A stretch of 64,000 nt of DNA from Bacillus sp. UNC438CL73TsuS30 (GTDB lineage: Bacteria > Bacillota > Bacilli > Bacillales > Cytobacillaceae), in contig NZ_KI535297.1 of the NCBI RefSeq assembly GCF_000482325.1, positions 1 to 64,000 on the forward strand, read 5' to 3'. Below are positions 60,372-64,000 of this stretch, in pieces (position 1 is the first letter of the stretch; every line of letters starts with the position of its first letter). A program made the translations under genes and the position numbers. The notes under the pieces were generated by a model. The model was not told where the DNA came from. It ran no database searches and saw only the letters and a program-made list of their open reading frames with translations.

Positions 60372-60411
60372 AAAAAACTTCACGAAACAAGAATTCCGTG
60401 AAGTTTTTTTG
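60372..60411. terminator. terminator between the ger operon and glnL
   Basis: AAAAAACTTCACG / CGTGAAGTTTTTT, symmetric, between convergent units. Confidence 0.88.
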
Positions 60412-60424
60412 TTAAACATGTAAG

Positions 60425-61354
60425 CTATTGTTCAGAATGAACCCGGTGTGCTTCAAAATAAAGGACTTGAATAAATTTTTTCGTATTGACTCGGGTTAGC
60501 GATGTTGATAATGCAGAGCCATTCTTTAATTCTGCCATTTTGGTCCTGACGGTTGCAAAGTCAAAAAACTTTGAAGCATAATTCTCAAACTTCCAATTCG
60601 AAAAATCGGCTAGACCAAGGGATGCCAGATGATTCAACGACTGATAAATGGCCCGGCGCACCCGTTGTTCGGTTGCTTTGATTTCTTTCTTTAACTCCGC
60701 GACTGGGACATCAGTTCCCAATCTTTTTTTTGCCAAATCGATAAAAATTTCTTTAAGGGTCGGAAATCGATTATTTAAAATGTCAGTTTGTTGATTATGG
60801 TCTAAATATTCTAGGATGTCCAGTAAATCTTTACTGCCATTTTCACCTGCTATTCCTAATTCTGTTAATAGAAATTGACCGGAATTTCTGATGTTTTTTT
60901 TATTCATAGGATTTGTTTGTCTTGGTGATGGATTGAATTTAAGCACGGCATGAAGAGACTTGTGAATATCGTGTATCGATTTTTCCAATTGGATTTTTTC
61001 GATAACTTTTTGAAAAATCGTTAAAACTTCAATTCTGTTTACCGGTTTAATAATATAGTATTCACTGCCAAGCGAATAGGCTTCAGCAATTAATTCTTTT
61101 GATTCTACTTGAGAAATCATGATGATTTTCCCTTCGAACCTCGATTTTATTTGCCGGATGGTTTCCAATCCGTCCCGATTTGGCATCAACAAATCAATTA
61201 ATAAAATTTCGATGTTAAGCATGTTCAGATTATCGCCATCAATTAATGAACCATCTTCTGCCTCCCCAGCCACTTCCCCTAAACCCTCGTCCTCGATGAT
61301 TTGGGCCAACATCGAACGAACTGCTTCATCATCGTCGATGATATAAAAACGCAT
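60425..61354 (-). CDS. glnL: response regulator GlnL-like
   Basis: A 309-aa regulator: receiver domain (1-120, phospho-acceptor Asp54 in LLIDLLMPNRDG, Lys103 in YYIIKPVN), then a YcbB-type C-terminal DNA-binding domain (~170-300). It matches B. subtilis GlnL, which with GlnK activates the glutaminase and glutamine transporter genes in response to glutamine. Four nucleotides separate it from glnK upstream, so translation is coupled. Divergent from the glutaminase gene it is expected to control. Confidence 0.86.
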   Translation of the reverse strand: MRFYIIDDDEAVRSMLAQIIEDEGLGEVAGEAEDGSLIDGDNLNMLNIEILLIDLLMPNRDGLETIRQIKSRFEGKIIMISQVESKELIAEAYSLGSEYYIIKPVNRIEVLTIFQKVIEKIQLEKSIHDIHKSLHAVLKFNPSPRQTNPMNKKNIRNSGQFLLTELGIAGENGSKDLLDILEYLDHNQQTDILNNRFPTLKEIFIDLAKKRLGTDVPVAELKKEIKATEQRVRRAIYQSLNHLASLGLADFSNWKFENYASKFFDFATVRTKMAELKNGSALSTSLTRVNTKKFIQVLYFEAHRVHSEQ

Positions 61355-61358
61355 CGAA

Positions 61359-62678
61359 TCACCCTTTCTTTATTAACTGAGTCTCAGATAATTGAATCGT
61401 AAAAATCGATCCTGTTCCTTCTGGTTGATCCTCCACTGATATTTCACCCTCAAGTTGATCCATCATTTCTCTAACAAACGATAATCCCATACCAGTAGAG
61501 GGATTTCCGGACTGATCATATTTCGAGGTAAACCCTGGCTTAAAAATTGCATTTTTTCGCCTTGATGGGATACCAGGTCCGTTATCGCCGATTTGAAATT
61601 CAATTGTTTCTAGATTCCTTTGTACGTTAATGGTGATGGTTCCGACATGGTCGATTGCTTCTACCGCGTTTGTGACAATATTATTGATGATTGATAGAAG
61701 AGTGAACGCGTGGTAGGGAGGATGAACTCCACTAATGGAATACTCAATGTGAATCTCTTTACCTAGTAAAGAGGCATATTTTTCGTTTGTCCGTTTTATG
61801 ATGGAAATCAGTTCGTTTAGTTCCATATAATCCGCAAAACGTTCAACGGAAATGAGCTTCGAAAGTCCTGCAAAAATACGCTGATTATCTTTTTTAATCT
61901 CATGAACTTCTCCAGCGATATTCAACGCCTCCCTAGAGAAATCCTCGATTGAATTGGCAATACTCGGAACGTTTTTCAACTCAGATAAGCCTTTGTATAA
62001 ATCATAGGATTTTTTTGTGATGTTTTCGGCATTGACCAACGTTTTTTTTAAATGAATCGATTCTTCATATAGGTTGGAAATCAACAGGAGCATATGCTCA
62101 TTTTGTTTTCGAATTTGTCTTTCTCTTTCTTGCGCCTGATACAGCTGCATGATGGTAAAAAAGCTAAGAACAATAAAACTGTGCGAAATCGCCATCATCA
62201 GGATTTCACTTATCGCCGAGAATTTAATCGTTGTACTTAAAACGATGTATTGAACGGTCAATTCAACGACATCAGATAGGATTTCGATGAAAATGCCAAT
62301 CCATCCGATGACCAAAAGCCGGTTATGAAATCGGTTGACTCTTGCTAAATAAAAGAAACAAGCATAAGCAAAATAAAAGAAAAAGCTTGAAAAATTGTCT
62401 TGAAAAGAACTTACCCAATGAAAATGCTCATCCTGGATAAATTCTAGCAGGATACGAAATCCTACAATATTTATAGCGGTCAAAAAACCAGGTAAGACAG
62501 GCGGAATCTTACGAAATAATAACAAAAAGAATAAAAAGGTAGGCACCCCAAAACTGATTCGGAAGGCGGCATTGATTGGATAAAAATTGATGACACCTGC
62601 TAATGGGACCGTTATCAACATCAAAATAAGTGTATGGATGTCCTTTTTAAGTAGTGGGCTGAAATTCAAGATGATCAC
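61359..62678 (-). CDS. glnK: sensor histidine kinase GlnK-like
   Basis: A 439-aa membrane kinase: several membrane helices in residues ~10-185, a coiled/helical linker (RQIRKQNEHMLLLISNLYEESIHLKKTL), the His region AGEVHEIKKDNQ, and an HATPase domain with IINNIVTNAVEAIDHVG, DNGPGIP and GMGLSFVREMM. It resembles B. subtilis GlnK (YcbA), the glutamine-responsive partner of GlnL. Its start is an ATG with GGAAGTG nearby. Confidence 0.82.
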   Translation of the reverse strand: MIILNFSPLLKKDIHTLILMLITVPLAGVINFYPINAAFRISFGVPTFLFFLLLFRKIPPVLPGFLTAINIVGFRILLEFIQDEHFHWVSSFQDNFSSFFFYFAYACFFYLARVNRFHNRLLVIGWIGIFIEILSDVVELTVQYIVLSTTIKFSAISEILMMAISHSFIVLSFFTIMQLYQAQERERQIRKQNEHMLLLISNLYEESIHLKKTLVNAENITKKSYDLYKGLSELKNVPSIANSIEDFSREALNIAGEVHEIKKDNQRIFAGLSKLISVERFADYMELNELISIIKRTNEKYASLLGKEIHIEYSISGVHPPYHAFTLLSIINNIVTNAVEAIDHVGTITINVQRNLETIEFQIGDNGPGIPSRRKNAIFKPGFTSKYDQSGNPSTGMGLSFVREMMDQLEGEISVEDQPEGTGSIFTIQLSETQLIKKG

Positions 62679-62840
62679 TTCCTGTTTGTCTGAACATCAG
62701 TATACAGGTAGAAATATCTGAACACAATGCCAGAGCCAGGTTAAAAAATTTTATTTTAAAGATAAAAAACTTTCTGTAGATTTACGTTTTCTTTTGTAGT
62801 GCAGATTATAGAATCAATTATATTTTTCTAGTTACAATTC

Positions 62841-62852
62841 GAAAGCGTTTTC
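62841..62852 (+). promoter_or_regulatory. candidate cre (CcpA) site upstream of glsA
   Basis: GAAAGCGTTTTC; with one extra base each side it matches the cre consensus TGWNANCGNTNWCA at all but the terminal T and A. It lies ~77 nt before the glutaminase start, so carbon-catabolite control of the glutaminase is plausible. Confidence 0.45.
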
Positions 62853-62928
62853 TAACTTTAACATTTTTTGATAAAAAGGAGATTTCATTTTCATTGATGA
62901 AAAAAACTTTAAAGGAGGATTGAAGAAA

Positions 62929-63909
62929 TTGGTTCAAGTGATAAAACAAGAGGTTCATGATCAAAGAATAGATGGGTTGGATGAATTGGTGACTCATTTT
63001 CGCTCTTTTGCCACGGAAGGCCAATGTGCTAGCTATATTCCCGCTTTGGGGAAGGCAAACCTATTTCAGCTGGGAATTTGTATTGCATTGCCAACAGGTT
63101 CAACCATCCGGTCAGGGGATTGGCAAGTCCCATTTACATTACAAAGTATCTCAAAAGTAATCAGCTTTATTACAGCATGTGTAACCCGTGGTATTTCTTA
63201 TGTGTTGGACCGGGTTGATGTCGAACCAACGGGTGATCCCTTTAACTCGATCATTCGTTTGGAAATGCATAAACCGGGAAAGCCATTTAACCCGATGATC
63301 AATGCAGGTGCCATTACTGTTGCTTCCATGCTTCCTGGGGATTCGTCGCAAAGTAAACTAGAAAATGTTAATCAATTAATTGAGAGGATGATTGGAAAAC
63401 GTCCAAACCTGAATGAGGAAGTGTTTCAATCCGAATGGCAAACAGCTCATCGAAACCGGGCTTTGGCTTACTATTTAAAAGAGACTGGCTTTTTAGAAGC
63501 CGAGGTGGAGGAAACACTTGAAGTTTACTTAAAGCTTTGTTCGCTGGAAGTGACTACAGAAGATATCGCCATGATTGGAATGATCTTGGCGCATGATGGC
63601 TATCATCCTATCCAACACGTACAGGTTTTGCCTAAAGAAGTGGCCAGACTGACCAAAGCTTTGATGATTACTTGTGGAATGTACAATGCTTCCGGTAAAT
63701 TTGCGGCATTTGTCGGGCTCCCGGCAAAAAGCGGAGTATCCGGAGGGATCCTAGCCTTAGTTCCGCCAAATAAAAATAGAGATTATCCCTTTCAAGACGG
63801 TTGTGGAATCGGCATTTATGGACCGGCAATTGATGAATTTGGGAATAGCCTGACAGGTGTTAGATTATTAAAACATTTGGCTCAGGAATGGGATCTCTGT
63901 ATTTTTTAA
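62929..63909 (+). CDS. glsA: glutaminase
   Basis: A 326-aa serine-type glutaminase (glutamine to glutamate plus ammonia). Catalytic Ser73 and Lys76 lie in LQSISKVISF. Other family motifs: PFNPMINAGAI, YYLKETGFL, and GKFAAFVGLPAKSGVSGGI at the C-terminus. The start is TTG at 62929, ten nucleotides after AAAGGAGG; a TTG at 62920 is too close. Divergent from the glnKL genes, as in B. subtilis, but followed here by an APC permease instead of glnT. Confidence 0.9.
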   Translation: MVQVIKQEVHDQRIDGLDELVTHFRSFATEGQCASYIPALGKANLFQLGICIALPTGSTIRSGDWQVPFTLQSISKVISFITACVTRGISYVLDRVDVEPTGDPFNSIIRLEMHKPGKPFNPMINAGAITVASMLPGDSSQSKLENVNQLIERMIGKRPNLNEEVFQSEWQTAHRNRALAYYLKETGFLEAEVEETLEVYLKLCSLEVTTEDIAMIGMILAHDGYHPIQHVQVLPKEVARLTKALMITCGMYNASGKFAAFVGLPAKSGVSGGILALVPPNKNRDYPFQDGCGIGIYGPAIDEFGNSLTGVRLLKHLAQEWDLCIF

Positions 63910-63940
63910 AAGTTATTTAAACAAGAAAGAGGTTGAATGG

Positions 63941-64000
63941 ATGAACAATCAATTACAAAGAAGGATGGGAACGTTTGCCTTAACAATGGTGGGGATAGGT
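63941..64000 (+). CDS. amino-acid permease, N-terminus (runs off the window)
   Basis: Only the first 20 codons are present (MNNQLQRRMGTFALTMVGIG), starting 31 nt after the glsA stop behind AAGAGGTTG. This N-terminus resembles APC-superfamily amino-acid permeases, where a helix begins after RRMGxxxL. Probably in an operon with glsA, perhaps importing glutamine, glutamate or an analogue. The class is only a guess. Confidence 0.55.
   Translation, partial: MNNQLQRRMGTFALTMVGIG

Overview
The window is chromosomal DNA of a low-GC, endospore-forming Bacillaceae (Bacillus/Neobacillus type). The basis is the B. subtilis-like 23S/5S rRNA 3' end, AGGAGG ribosome-binding sites, GTG and TTG starts, and many spore genes: a GerA/GerB/GerC germination receptor, two YjcZ-type miniproteins, a LysM-GH18 spore-cortex-type hydrolase, a SleB-like hydrolase and a KinB-like kinase. 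No prophage, intact IS, CRISPR array or tRNA gene was found.

Layout. 1-500: end of an rRNA operon. 500-950: scar with degenerate tandem IS-end-like repeats and the C-terminal remnant of a dienelactone hydrolase. 950-11200: DUF1906 protein, VanZ-like protein, nitronate monooxygenase, DUF438 haem/iron-type sensor, a CoA-transferase/acyl-CoA dehydrogenase operon behind an attenuator-like leader, DUF3870, KinB-like kinase, BrnQ. 11200-20000: SleB-like hydrolase, GMP reductase (candidate PurR boxes), an orphan TubZ/FtsZ-like GTPase, SDR plus ketopantoate-reductase-like pair, DUF1002, P5C reductase, HAD phosphatase. 20000-33200: FUSC exporter, Pit phosphate transporter with its DUF47 partner, DedA fused to a dead PAP2 domain, SerC, YjcZ miniproteins, second BrnQ, MocR regulator and small proteins. 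33200-41700: thioredoxin, LysR, MBL hydrolase, rRNA methyltransferase, then a selenium-type locus (LysR / yedE-yedF / DsrE) and an SDR-ArsR operon. 41700-51400: LysM-GH18 hydrolase, AmiS/UreI channel, the MhqR quinone-stress operon, DUF3231. 51400-64000: candidate sRNA, PdxR/PdxST vitamin B6 synthesis, ger operon, GlnK-GlnL and glutaminase, and the start of an amino-acid permease.

The most striking item is hidden from ordinary ORF calling. At 37755-38000 (minus strand) a YedF/TusA-family gene has one in-frame TGA exactly at the conserved redox Cys of its CPxP motif. A small hairpin sits 22 nt downstream of the TGA, where a bacterial SECIS is expected. The gene is translationally coupled to yedE and divergent from a LysR regulator, so it is a candidate selenoprotein in a selenium/sulfur-handling operon.

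Other notable items are: (i) the 5010-5166 leader, whose three segments can form mutually exclusive anti-antiterminator, antiterminator and terminator helices before a CoA-transferase operon; (ii) a chromosomal TubZ-like cytomotive GTPase without TubR; (iii) REP-like palindromes with a GGTGCCTGGCACC-type core; and (iv) several promoters with operators placed directly behind the -10 box (MhqR, ArsR).
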